DNA of 64,000 nt from Amycolatopsis sp. DSM 110486. Lineage in GTDB: Bacteria; Actinomycetota; Actinomycetes; Mycobacteriales; Pseudonocardiaceae. The position numbers and the translations under genes are program-made. Below the pieces are notes generated by a model that searched no databases, was not told the origin of the DNA, and saw nothing but the letters and a program-made list of their open reading frames with translations. Of the stretch, positions 53,979 to 63,139 are shown one piece after another; position 1 is the stretch's first letter, and each line of letters opens with the position of its first letter. The stretch lies in the NCBI RefSeq assembly GCF_019468465.1, contig NZ_CP080519.1:1131001-1195000 (forward strand). The letters run 5' to 3'.

Positions 53979-54113
53979 GTGTAGTCTACGGGACGACCGC
54001 GCCGGAGCCGCACCGATCGAACCCAAGTCACACCGGCGGTTGACGAGTGAGTTGCCTTGCGCAACCCTGAGGGCACGCAGCAACTTCACCGGGGCAGGAA
54101 AGCAGGCGGAACC

Positions 54114-55166
54114 GTGCTTGTCGGCATCTACAACGAGTACAGCGCGAAAGGCAGCTTCCGCGACCTGGCCGGCGACGTCGTCGCCTACGAACGCGCCGGC
54201 GCCGACATCGCCTATGTGGCCGAGGTGTACACGTTCGACGCGGTGAGCCAGCTCGGCGCGCTCGCCGCGCTCACGAGCACCATCCGCATCGGCTCGGCGA
54301 TCCTGCCGATCTACACGCGCACGCCGTCTCTGATCGCGATGACCGCCGCGGGCCTGGACCACGTGAGCGAGGGCCGGTTCATCCTCGGCCTCGGCGCGTC
54401 GGGGCCGCAGGTGATCGAAGGGTTCCACGGCGTGCCGTACACCGCGCCGCTCGGGCGGACCCGCGAGGTCGTCGAGATCTGCCGCCAGGTCTGGCGGCGC
54501 GAACGCGTCGTCCACCAGGGCAAGCACTACCGCATCCCACTGCCGGAGGACGAGGGCACCGGCCTCGGCAAGCCGCTCAAGCTGATCAACACGCCGGTGC
54601 GCAGCCGGATCCCGATCCTGATCGCGTCGATCGGACCCAAGAACGTCGCCATGACCGCCGAGCTCGCGGACATCTGGCAGCCGTTCTTCTTCCTGCCGGA
54701 GAAGGCGAAGGACGTCTGGGGCCAGTCGCTGGCCGACGGCGCCGGGAAGCGCGCCGACGACCTGCCACCGCTGCAGATCGAGGCCCAGGCGGTCTTCCGC
54801 ATCACCGACGACCCCCGGCCGATGCTGGACGCGATGCGCCCGACGCTCGCGCTGTACATCGGCGGCATGGGCGCGAAGGGCCACAACTTCTACAACGACC
54901 TCGTGCGCCGCTACGGCTTCGAAGCCGAGGCAGAGAAGATCCAGGACCTCTACCTGGCCGGCAAGAAGCAGGCAGCTGAAGCGGCGGTCCCGGAAGAACT
55001 GCTCCGCTCGGTCTCGTTGATCGGCCCCGAAAGCCACGTCCGCGAGCGCATCGCCGCCTACCAGGAAGCCGGAGTCACCACGCTCACCATCACCCCCGCC
55101 GGCGCGACGCGGGACGAGCGGGCCGGCGTGGTCGAACAGTTCCGCACGCTGGTGGACAAGAGCTGA
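54114..55166 (+). CDS. LLM-class (F420-dependent) oxidoreductase
   Basis: 350 residues from GTG 54114; upstream codons in frame lack similarity. TIM-barrel luciferase-like fold: VGIYNEYSAKGSFRDLAGDV, AAGLDHVSEGRFILGLGASG, SIGPKNVAMTAELADIWQPF. Similar to F420-dependent oxidoreductases of mycobacteria; substrate unknown. Divergent from KAS, with the box at 53955 between, and ending at the hairpin 55405-55437 after a small gene. Confidence 0.9.
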   Translation: MLVGIYNEYSAKGSFRDLAGDVVAYERAGADIAYVAEVYTFDAVSQLGALAALTSTIRIGSAILPIYTRTPSLIAMTAAGLDHVSEGRFILGLGASGPQVIEGFHGVPYTAPLGRTREVVEICRQVWRRERVVHQGKHYRIPLPEDEGTGLGKPLKLINTPVRSRIPILIASIGPKNVAMTAELADIWQPFFFLPEKAKDVWGQSLADGAGKRADDLPPLQIEAQAVFRITDDPRPMLDAMRPTLALYIGGMGAKGHNFYNDLVRRYGFEAEAEKIQDLYLAGKKQAAEAAVPEELLRSVSLIGPESHVRERIAAYQEAGVTTLTITPAGATRDERAGVVEQFRTLVDKS

Positions 55167-55168
55167 CT

Positions 55169-55390
55169 GTGCTGCCCTCACTCGCGAGCCTGGTCGAATC
55201 GGGTCTCACCGCGGCGGCGTTGCTTTCCGCGGCCGCACCCGGCGCGGTGTTCGACAGCGTGGTCACCGACTGGCCGGGCCTGTCCCGCGAGCAGTCGGCG
55301 ACCCTGCTCGCCGCGGAGACAACCGGTATCGGGAACGCCGAGATCACCGAGCGTTTCATCGTCGAGAAGCTCACTGGTACCACGGCCTGA
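55169..55390 (+). CDS. Small hypothetical protein after the LLM gene
   Basis: 73 residues, GTG 55169 two bases after the LLM stop: LASLVESGLTAAALLSAAAP, VTDWPGLSREQSATLLAAET, AEITERFIVEKLTGTT. Predicted all-helical and soluble. Not recognised. Its close spacing and the terminator right after it support it as a real operon member. Confidence 0.55.
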   Translation: MLPSLASLVESGLTAAALLSAAAPGAVFDSVVTDWPGLSREQSATLLAAETTGIGNAEITERFIVEKLTGTTA

Positions 55391-55404
55391 GGGCCCCGCC
55401 GACG

Positions 55405-55437
55405 GATGCCGGTGCGCGGAAAGTGCGCGCCGGCATC
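55405..55437 (+). terminator. Hairpin after the LLM operon
   Basis: GATGCCGG (55405-55412) pairs with CCGGCATC (55430-55437); inner GCGC pairs extend the stem around GGAAAGT. Confidence 0.65.
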
Positions 55438-55458
55438 CTGTGGGTTCTCGGGCGCGGG

Positions 55459-56360
55459 TCAGAGGTAGCTGTCGTAGTCCGGCTGCCCGGCCCAGAAGTA
55501 GTCGGGGCCGAGCTCTTCGCCGAGACGGGAGCGCGGGACTGGAGCGAGCTCAGCCTGGACCGCGCCAACCACCGCATCGGCTACTTCACCGGCGACATCC
55601 AGGGCAAGCCCGTCTCGATCGCGTCCGTGATGCGCTTCGACGAGCACGGGCTGGCCGACGTCCTCGCGTGCTCACGTCCGGCGGAAGCCACGGCACGGCC
55701 CAGGCCTCGGGCGGCAGGTCGTCGAACGCCGCCTTCGCGCGGTTTCGCAGCGTGGTGAAGGGCTGGGTGCTGTTGAAGAAGCTCTTGACCGTGGTCAGGC
55801 GCCGGGTTTCGTCGCCGGTGGCGAGGAGGATCTGCCGGATGGGCTCGCCCTCGATCTCGCCGGCGAGCATCAGGCCCTCGGCGCGTTCGCCGGAACTCCG
55901 CCACTTTGCCGTCCAGGCCATAGGCCGTGCGGGTCAGCTCTTCGTTGCCGATGAAGTTGAAGATCGACGACGGCAGGTCGTAGGTCACGCGGGCGCGGCC
56001 GTCGGCGTCTTCGTAGACCATGATCCGGTTCGGCGCCTCGAGGCCGAAGCGCGTGTCGTAGCGCATCATGGTCTCGGCGATGAGCGGGTTGCCGTAGACG
56101 TACTTCTTGGCCTTCACCTGGTGCCCGTAGAAGCCCATCCAGCGGCCGTGGTCGACCTCGAAGAAGCGCAGCATCCCGCTCGGGCCGAGCTGCTTGGTGA
56201 TCTCCGCGTTCCACTCCTCGACGGTCTCCGACGCGGCGAGGATGTCGTTGAACTTGCCCCGCTCGACGTCCCCGAGCACGGCGTCGAGCTCCGCCACCAC
56301 TTCCTCGTAGGTCTTGTCGCTGATGTACTCGTAGTTTTCCACCGTGTACTTGGTTTTCAC
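55459..56360 (-). pseudogene. DUF302-domain protein, broken in its C-terminal half
   Basis: From GTG 56360 (GGGAG upstream): YTVENYEYISDKTYEEVVAE, LGPSGMLRFFEVDHGRWMGF, YGNPLIAETMMRYDTRFGLE, VTYDLPSSIFNFIGNEELTR. This is a DUF302-like fold of unknown role. After about residue 150 (near 55905) the frame shifts; a second frame has LMLAGEIEGEPIRQILLATG, VKSFFNSTQPFTTLRNRAKA, and a third ends YFWAGQPDYDSYL at 55459. Whether these belong to one protein is unclear. Meanwhile the plus strand at 55500-55680 reads coding-like (RIGYFTGDIQGKPVSIASVM), hinting at a local rearrangement. The N-terminal domain alone may still be made. Confidence 0.55.
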
Positions 56361-56379
56361 GGATTTCTCCCATCGGGAT

Positions 56380-56403
56380 CTGCCTAAGTCAAAGCATAGT
56401 CAG
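56380..56403 (-). promoter_or_regulatory. Shared regulon box upstream of the DUF302 gene
   Basis: Minus strand CTGACTA-N10-TAGGCAG, 20 bases upstream of the GTG. Matches the boxes at 53955 and 61874. Confidence 0.75.
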
Positions 56404-56418
56404 CCTAGCACCGGAAGA

Positions 56419-59400
56419 TCAGATCAGACCGAGATTCGCGAGGTCCGAGGCGTACTTCTCGATCAGCTCGGCAGTCACGTGCGGAATGTCCGCATCCGCG
56501 CCCACGCGGGCCTTCCGCACGGCCGCACGGAAGCGATCCGCCGGAATGAGGGCCCCCGCAACGGGTTTCTCCGGCTCCGTGTAGGCGTGCAGCAACGGCA
56601 GGAGCGAGTGTTGCTTCTGCTTCTCCGGCAACGCGCGGATCGCCGTCTCGAACCGCTCGAACCACGTGTGGTAGTCCTCGACACGGCTGATCCGGTGGCC
56701 GGCCGCGACGAGCCAGTCCACACAGGTGTCGAGCGAGATGCCGTCCTCGTGCGAGTTCAGCACGTTGTAGGTCCGGTAACCCTCGGTCTCCAGGCCGAGC
56801 GCCGTGATCGCCTCGGCCGTGAAGTCCACGGGCAGCCCGTCGAAGTGCGCCGGTCCCGGTCCACTGTAGAACGACCGCGGCGCGATCCCCGTGACGATCA
56901 GGCTCAGCAGCAGGCGCGTGAACATGTCGGGCACGTTCAGCTGCCCGGCGTAGCGGCTGTGCGCCAGGATCAGGTCCGAACGGAACGTGGTCACCGGCAG
57001 GTCCACCGCATCGCCGGCCTCGCGCAGCAGCACCTCCCCCGCCCACTTGCTGGTGCCGTAGCCGTTGGCGTAGCTGTCGTCGAGTGTCCTCGAAGGACTC
57101 GTCTCGCGGATGTCCGACACCTCGTCACCCGAAGTGGCCTGCGCGGCCACGGCGAAGGTCGAGAGGTAGATGACCGGCTTGAGCCGCGTGGTGATCGCGA
57201 GCCGGATCAGCTCCGCGGTGCCCACCACGTTGGGGCCGAAGAGCTGGTCGTAGGGCAGCACGTGGTTGACCAGCGCGGCCGGGTGCACGATGAGGTCGAC
57301 AGTGTCGGCCAGCCGCCGCCACGCCGGCGCTTCGAGACCGAGGTCGGCCGAGCCGATGTCGCCGGCCAGCACCTCCAGGTGATCGGCGGCCAGCTCGCAG
57401 AAGTGCTGCAGCAGAGCGATATCGCCCGTGTCGAACGCTTCCTCGAGCCGCGCGTACGCCGCTTCCGCGGTGCGCCCGCGCACGAGGCAGACGAGTTTGC
57501 CGCCGGTCTCGGCGAGGCGCTCCAGCCATTCGAGGCAGAGGAAGCGGCCAAGGTAACCGTTGGCTCCGGTCAGCAGGACCGTGCGCACGGTGCCCGTGGG
57601 GCGAGGCAGATTCCGGGCCGACGCCAGGGTTTCGGCGTCGATGAACTTGTCGAGCGTGAGCTCGGCGGCGTGGACGACGGTGCTCTCGGCGCCGTGCACC
57701 GTGGCGAACGTCGGCCGCTTCACGCCCGGCTTCCGCGCGTCCTCGATGTGCCGGGCGATCGCTCGCAGGTCGTTGGCCGGGCTGATCACCACGTCGACCG
57801 GAACGTCGACACCGAAGATGTCGCGCAGCAGGTTCGAGAACGACAGCGCCGACAGCGAGTCGCCGCCGAGGTCGCCGAAGTGGGCCTCCGGGCCCAGCTC
57901 CGCCGCCGACGCCCCGAGCAGGGCTTCCGCCGCCCGCGCCACCGTCTCCACCACCGGCCGGTCGCGCCCCAGCTGCCGCAGTTCCCGCAGCTCGCTGCCT
58001 TCGCGGTCGGCGATCTCGGCGTACAGCGCTTCCAGACGCTCGCCGTAGTGCTTCTTCAACGCCGGGCGCTGCAGCTTCTTGATCCCGGTGAGCAGACCGT
58101 TGACGGTACTGAACGGATCGGTCTCGACCAGGAAGTCGCGCGGGATCTCGTACGAGTTGAGCTCGGCCTCCTTCGCCGCCTGCTGCAGCGAATCGCTCAA
58201 TCGGCGCTTCAGTGCCGCGGGGTCACTCTCGGCGAGCGCTGCCCGCGTCGGCACGATCACCGCGAGCAGGTGGGAGCGTTCGCTGCTGCCGTAGACGTAG
58301 ATCTGCTCGACCAGCGGCGCCGCCCCGAACATGGCCTCCAGTTTGGACACCGCGACGAACTCGCCCTGCGACAGCTTCAGCACGTTCTTGCGCCGGTCGA
58401 CATACACCAGCTCGCTCGTGCTGTGCTCCGCCATGATGTCGCCGGTGTTGTAGTAGCCCTCGGCATCGAAGACCTCGGCCGTAGTGTCCGGCCGGCGGTA
58501 GTACCCGGTGACCAGCGTGCCGCCCTTGATCACCAGCTCACCGCGCGGGTGCGGCAGGTCGGTGGAGAAGTAGCCGAGCTCCGGCACGTCGAGCAGCCGG
58601 TAGCCGGACACGCGGTGCTGCCACATCTTCCCGTCGAGCATGACGACACCGCCGGTTTCGGTGGCGCCGTAGCCGTCGTGCATCGGGACATGCAGCAGGG
58701 ACTCCATGAACGTGGTCAGCTCCGCCGAAAGCGGCGCGGACCCGAAGCCGGCCCAGAGGATCCGGTCGCCGAGGGTGTTCTCGCGCAGCTCGGTCTTCAC
58801 CTCTTCGTCGAGGCCCTCGCGGAACCCGTCGGCGGCGACGCGGCCGTCGAGCTCACTGCGGTAGTGCTGGAACAGCATCTCGCAGATCCGCGGCACGACC
58901 AGCAGCTCGGTCGGGCGCACCAGCGACTAGTCCTCCAGCATGGTGGACAGGTCGCTCTTGCCGACCAGGTAGACGGTTCCGCCGCACCCCAGCGTGCTGG
59001 CCATCACGTTCTGGCCGACGACGTGGCTCATCGGCAGGAAGTCGAGCACGATCGCGGGATTGTCGCGGCCGGGCATGAAATCGCGCCACAGCTCGCGGGA
59101 GACGCGTTCGGTGTACATGGCGCCCTTGGGTGTGCCGGTGCTGCCCGAGGTGTAGATGAGCATCGCGAGCGGATCGGCGTCCGCGGGATCGGCGGTGGCG
59201 AGGGGCGCGGCCGGGAGCGCGCGACCACGTTCGACGACGGTGGGCAGGACGTCGAGCGCGACGTCGCTGCCCGCCTCGGAAAGGCGTGTCCGCGCTGCTT
59301 CGACGCTGTCGCGGTGACCGTCGAGCTCGGCGGTGTGGTCGAAGACCACGAGCCGGAGCACCGACGGGCTCGCGAGGACGAGGTCGACGGCCGTGCCGAG

Positions 59401-59925
59401 GTACTCCGGGCTCGCGACGAGCACCTAGGCGCCGGTCTCCTCGACGATGGGCTTGAGGGCGCCCGCGGCAGCCCCGGCCTGCAGTGGCACGGAAACCGCG
59501 CCGAGCCGGATGCAGGCGAGTTCGACCGCGACATAGTCGGAGCTGACGAAACCCAGTGTGGCGACGAAATCGCCCCGGCGCAGCGGCGTGTGGGGGTCGT
59601 GGTGCCATTCGCTCGCGACGGCGGTCGCGCGGGCCCAGAGCTCGCCGTAGCTGATCGTCTCGAAGCGCTGCAGCAACCGGACCTCGGTCCGGCCCGTGGC
59701 CGGATCGGTGAAGATCTCCCGCGCGCGCTCGCCCAGCGCGGGCCGATCGGCATAACCCGCCCTGACGGCGGCCACGGTCTCCGCCAGCGAAAGGCCCGGC
59801 CGGAACGCCGCCTCGCGGACGTCGGCCCGGGGAATCGCGTCGCGAACCTGTGAATCATTTTCGCACAGCTGCGCCGTCCGCCGCTCGTACTGCTCCCGGG
59901 CGTCGCGTGGATAGGTAGTGGTCAT
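56419..59925 (-). pseudogene. car: Carboxylic acid reductase interrupted by two in-frame TAG codons
   Basis: CAR reduces a carboxylic acid to the aldehyde with ATP and NADPH. ATG 59925 has GGGAGG six bases upstream. One phase stays open for 1,168 codons except for TAG at codon 167 (59427-59425) and codon 333 (58929-58927). Adenylation domain: [78 protein letters not shown]. Carrier domain: [20 protein letters not shown]. Reductase: [40 protein letters not shown]. No frameshift anywhere and full family length. Both stops lie inside CTAG. TAG ends normal genes nearby, so readthrough is not expected; recent nonsense mutations, sequence error or suppression are the options. It needs a phosphopantetheinyl transferase, which is not in the window. 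Confidence 0.85.
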
Positions 59926-60271
59926 GACTTTCCTCCCCGAAAGTGTGTGGTCGGCCGGAATCCAGGCCAGGAAGAGGGTTGAGAAACACAACCTACTACG
60001 GGGTGGAAAGTTTTTGCCATCCCCCAATGTGATCTTCAGGGCGCCGTGTCCTATTGGTCGGGAAAAAGGATCGAGTATTTTTTCCGACTGGCGAAATTCC
60101 CGAAGGAGGACAGCACAAAGGCCGTCCTGGCCACTCTGCCAGGACGGTTTCGGAGGATTGATCGTGCTTTTTGACTAACGCTTTCAGGACTCCGGCGGAC
60201 GGAGGACCGTGAGCAGAAGATCGGCGCTCCGGACGAAACTCATCTGCTCGTAGATCCGCGCGGCGACCCGG
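59926..60271. other. CAR promoter region with an inverted repeat
   Basis: No gene. GGTTG (59977-59981) and CAACC (59989-59993) form an inverted repeat about 55 bases upstream of the CAR start, a candidate operator. An AT-rich run (about 60060-60085) is unusual here. Confidence 0.4.
60122..60147 (-). terminator. Hairpin terminator after the MFS gene
   Basis: CCGTCCTGG (60122-60130) pairs perfectly with CCAGGACGG (60139-60147) around an 8-base loop. It would end the minus-strand MFS transcript before the CAR promoter. Confidence 0.7.
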
Positions 60272-61855
60272 TCATGTCCGTGCTCCTTCCGCGCGACGGC
60301 GGACGGCCGTGTGCCGCACGAAGGCGACGGTCGGCACCGCCATGACCACGAGGACGATGCCGCCCACGGTCAGTCCCGAGTGGACGGCGTCGGTGAACGC
60401 GGAGGCCGCGGAGCTCGTGACCGTCGTCTTCAGGGAGGCCGGAACTCCGGCGGTGCTGCCGCCGTGACTCGCGCCGTCCACGATCTGGCGGGTCACCCCG
60501 GCGGGCATCCGGGCGTCGAGGAGCCGGTCGGACAGGTTCTTCGGGAACTCGGTCGTGACGATCGTGCCCAGCACACTCGGGCCGAGCACGCTGCCCAGCT
60601 GCCGGAACATGTTCACCGCGGCGCTGGCCATGCCCGCCTGCTGCGCGGGCACGCTGTTCACCGCGGCCGCGGTCGAGGGCGCCACCAGCAGACCGGAACC
60701 GATACCGACGATCAGCAGGCCGGGCCACACCTGCCCGAACCCCGGCGTCGGCCCCGTCACCAGCAGAAGCAGCGCGCCGGCACCCATGATCACCAGCCCG
60801 CCGGTGAGCATGGTGACGACGCCGACGCGCCGCACCAGCCGGGCCGCGACGGCGCTGACCACGATGTAGGTGCCGAACATGACCAGCATCCGTACGCCGG
60901 TGGCCAGCGCGCCCAGGTGCTGCACGCGTTCGAGATACAGCACGCTCACCAGCGAGATCCCGACGAAGCCGAACATCGTGGTGGTCGCGACGCCCATGAC
61001 CGCCGCGAACGACGGGCTCTTGAACAGCCGCAGGTCCAGCATCGGGTCATGGTGGCGCAGCTCCAGGCGGACGAAAGCCGCGAGTGACACCGCGAAAACC
61101 ACGTACACCGCGATGATCTGCGCGGCCGCGTAGCCGACGGATCCGCCTTCGATGATCGCGTACGTCGCCGACGCGACGACGATCGTGCCCAGCACCACGC
61201 CGGCCGGGTCGAGCCGCCGCGTCGGGTGCTTGCTCTCCGGGACCAGCATCGGCGTCAGCGCGATCGTGACGATGCCGAGCACGACGTTGGTCAGGAACAC
61301 CGCGTGCCAGCTCGAGTGGTCGAGGAGGATGCCCGCCACGGGCGGGCCGATCGCGAGGCCCAGCCCCGAGCAGCTCGCCCACACGCTGATCGCGCTCGTG
61401 CGTTGGCGCGGATCGGTGAAGGAGTGGCTGACGATCGACAGGCTGGCGGGGAGGATCGCGGCGCCGCCGACGCCCATGAGCGCCTGGGCCGCGATCAGCA
61501 AGCCCGCGCTGTCGGAGAAGAACGCCAGCGCGCTGCTCGCGGCGAATACGACCACCCCGGCGAGGAACACCGCGCGGCGGCCGATCAGGTCGCCCAGCGT
61601 GCCCGCCGTAAGCACCAGGCTCACGACGACGAGCGTGTACGCGCTGCTGACCCACACCAGCTGAGCCGACGACGTGTGCAGATCGGACTGGATGGCCGGC
61701 AGCGCGGAGATCATCGAGGAGACGTTGACGAACGCCATCATCACGCCGAGGCAGACCACTGCCAGGGCCCACCACCGGCCTCGCGCGGAAGCTTCGGCTT
61801 CGGGTCTCGCGGTCCCTGACCTGGTCACGGACACCTGCTGACTCTCCAAATGCAT
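60272..61855 (-). CDS. MFS transporter, DHA2 type
   Basis: About 527 residues from ATG 61855 (a GTG three codons upstream is possible). Fourteen predicted helices. Landmarks: VSSMISALPAIQSDLHTSSA, WVSSAYTLVVVSLVLTAGTL then GDLIGRRAVFLAG, SVWASCSGLGLAIGPPVAGI (motif C). Exports drugs or toxic metabolites. Divergent from the HxlR regulator with the shared box between them, so almost certainly HxlR-controlled. Confidence 0.9.
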   Translation of the reverse strand: MHLESQQVSVTRSGTARPEAEASARGRWWALAVVCLGVMMAFVNVSSMISALPAIQSDLHTSSAQLVWVSSAYTLVVVSLVLTAGTLGDLIGRRAVFLAGVVVFAASSALAFFSDSAGLLIAAQALMGVGGAAILPASLSIVSHSFTDPRQRTSAISVWASCSGLGLAIGPPVAGILLDHSSWHAVFLTNVVLGIVTIALTPMLVPESKHPTRRLDPAGVVLGTIVVASATYAIIEGGSVGYAAAQIIAVYVVFAVSLAAFVRLELRHHDPMLDLRLFKSPSFAAVMGVATTTMFGFVGISLVSVLYLERVQHLGALATGVRMLVMFGTYIVVSAVAARLVRRVGVVTMLTGGLVIMGAGALLLLVTGPTPGFGQVWPGLLIVGIGSGLLVAPSTAAAVNSVPAQQAGMASAAVNMFRQLGSVLGPSVLGTIVTTEFPKNLSDRLLDARMPAGVTRQIVDGASHGGSTAGVPASLKTTVTSSAASAFTDAVHSGLTVGGIVLVVMAVPTVAFVRHTAVRRRAEGART

Positions 61856-61873
61856 AGCCAGCACGCTAACAGC

Positions 61874-61897
61874 CTGACTATGGTCAAAGCTAGACAG
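61874..61897 (+). promoter_or_regulatory. Shared regulon box between MFS and HxlR
   Basis: CTGACTA-N10-TAGACAG. Third copy of the box. It overlaps a smaller palindrome TGACTATGGTCA (61875-61886); another, TGACTGTCA, lies at 61904-61912 over the regulator start. Position between divergent regulator and pump makes HxlR the likely binder. Confidence 0.78.
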
Positions 61898-61911
61898 GTA
61901 CAGTGACTGTC

Positions 61912-62439
61912 ATGGCACACACACAGGAGCCCGAGGCGGACCGTCCCGTGGTGACGCGCGTCGGCCGGTTCGTCGACCGCGACGCGTGGACTGCCGAGGG
62001 CTGGTGCAAGATCGAGCGCGCGCTGGAGCTCGTCGGCACCCGGTCGGCGATGATCCTGCTGCGCGAGGCGTTCTACGGTGGCCGGCGCTTCGACGAGCTC
62101 ACCCGGCGCACCGGCCTGAGCGACGCGGTCGCGGCGAAGCGGCTCAAGCAGCTCGTCGACGACGGCCTGCTGCGCCAGCAGCCCTACCGCGAGCCCGGAT
62201 CGCGCACCCGCCACGAGTACGTGCTGACCGAGCAGGGCCGTTCGCTGTTCCCCGTGGTGGTCGCGATGATGAAGTGGGGCGGCACTTTGGCGGGTCCGAC
62301 CGGCGGCGTCGAACTGGTGCACGCCGGCTGTGGTGAACCGCTCCTCGCCGCCGTGCGCTGCGCGGCGGGCCACGACGTCACCATGGAGGACACCGAGGCG
62401 CAGATCTCCCGCGACGCCAAACGGGCGCGGCGGGCGTAG
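61912..62439 (+). CDS. HxlR-family transcriptional regulator
   Basis: 175 residues from ATG 61912 (GTG 61903 also possible). Winged helix: WCKIERALELVGTRSAMILL, REAFYGGRRFDELTRRTGLS, AKRLKQLVDDGLLRQQPYRE, YVLTEQGRSLFPVVVAMMKW. The Cys just before the first helix (EGWCKIE) is where redox- or electrophile-sensing HxlR proteins carry their sensor thiol. C-terminal extension of about 60 residues includes three more Cys. An aldehyde signal would suit the nearby CAR gene (inference). Confidence 0.9.
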   Translation: MAHTQEPEADRPVVTRVGRFVDRDAWTAEGWCKIERALELVGTRSAMILLREAFYGGRRFDELTRRTGLSDAVAAKRLKQLVDDGLLRQQPYREPGSRTRHEYVLTEQGRSLFPVVVAMMKWGGTLAGPTGGVELVHAGCGEPLLAAVRCAAGHDVTMEDTEAQISRDAKRARRA

Positions 62440-62480
62440 CCTTCCCCGAGTGTCGAGTGTGGACGATTGCAGCGCGCTCA

Positions 62481-63107
62481 TCACACCACCCGCCGTCGCC
62501 GGGCGCGGGAAGCCCGCAGGTTGGCGATGTTGCCGCAAACCGTGACGTCGTGCCAGACGCGGCTGTTGTTGCGTGACCGGTCGTAGAACGCGATCGGGCA
62601 CGCCGAGCTACGGCAGGTCTTCAGGCGCCGCCACTCGTCCAGCCGGCCGGCGCGGTGGATCTCGAGCAGCACCGCGCCGCCGACGAGCTGCCACCCGCTC
62701 CCAGTCGGTTCGAGGTCCAATCGGCCGTCGGTGGTGGTGCCCGCGGTGAGCGTCAGCCCGGACAACGCGGGCAGCACCGGCTCGTCCTCGGTCCGCACGA
62801 GGGCCGCGAGTTGTTCCCGGAGCTGCCGAAGCTCGTCGACATCCGCGGTCCTGAGCTGAACCCGGCGTCGGCGATGTCCTTCGGCCTCAGCCCATTCCGC
62901 CATCGCCGCGGCCGCCCACCGCTGCGCCGAGCCCACTGTGGACAGCAGATCGACGAACCCTTTCCGCGGGCTCGGCCGGGTGTTGAGCACGTCCTGGACG
63001 AGCGCGAGCCCGCTCGGCGCGGCGGCGATGCCGAACCGCTCGCCGGCCGGCCAAGCCGTGGCGACCCCTCGCCGCGCAGAAGGCTCCGGATCCACCGCGT
63101 AGGACAA
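62481..63107 (-). CDS. CGNR zinc-finger protein with ABATE-type N-terminal domain
   Basis: 208 residues. N-terminal ligand-like domain (about 30-150): LALVQDVLNTRPSPRKGFVD, ELRQLREQLAALVRTEDEPV. C-terminal CGNR finger: LKTCRSSACPIAFYDRSRNN, HDVTVCGNIANLRASRARRR. Putative stress-responsive transcription factors. It follows the NmrA-like gene by 32 bases on the same strand, so the two may be co-transcribed. Confidence 0.87.
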   Translation of the reverse strand: MSYAVDPEPSARRGVATAWPAGERFGIAAAPSGLALVQDVLNTRPSPRKGFVDLLSTVGSAQRWAAAAMAEWAEAEGHRRRRVQLRTADVDELRQLREQLAALVRTEDEPVLPALSGLTLTAGTTTDGRLDLEPTGSGWQLVGGAVLLEIHRAGRLDEWRRLKTCRSSACPIAFYDRSRNNSRVWHDVTVCGNIANLRASRARRRRVV

Positions 63108-63139
63108 CGGACTCTCCTCGATCGGTCAGGCCGCCCGCG

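Noticed and set aside
55423..55758. A plus-strand SnoaL-like gene overlapping the end of the DUF302 gene.
   Set aside because: Only about 60 residues look coding-like, no start signal, and the opposite strand competes; mentioned within the DUF302 entry instead.
58927..59427. Pyrrolysine or selenocysteine-type recoding at the CAR TAG codons.
   Set aside because: Recoded TAG would need PylT/PylS, not visible here, and other genes in the window (for example those ending at 13823 and 52717) use TAG as an ordinary stop. Kept only as a remote option.
56344..59853. A 1,169-codon open frame on the plus strand opposite the carboxylic acid reductase.
   Set aside because: It mirrors the CAR codons in the antisense phase that high-GC genes leave open. 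It has no motifs or ribosome site, while the minus strand carries all CAR domains.
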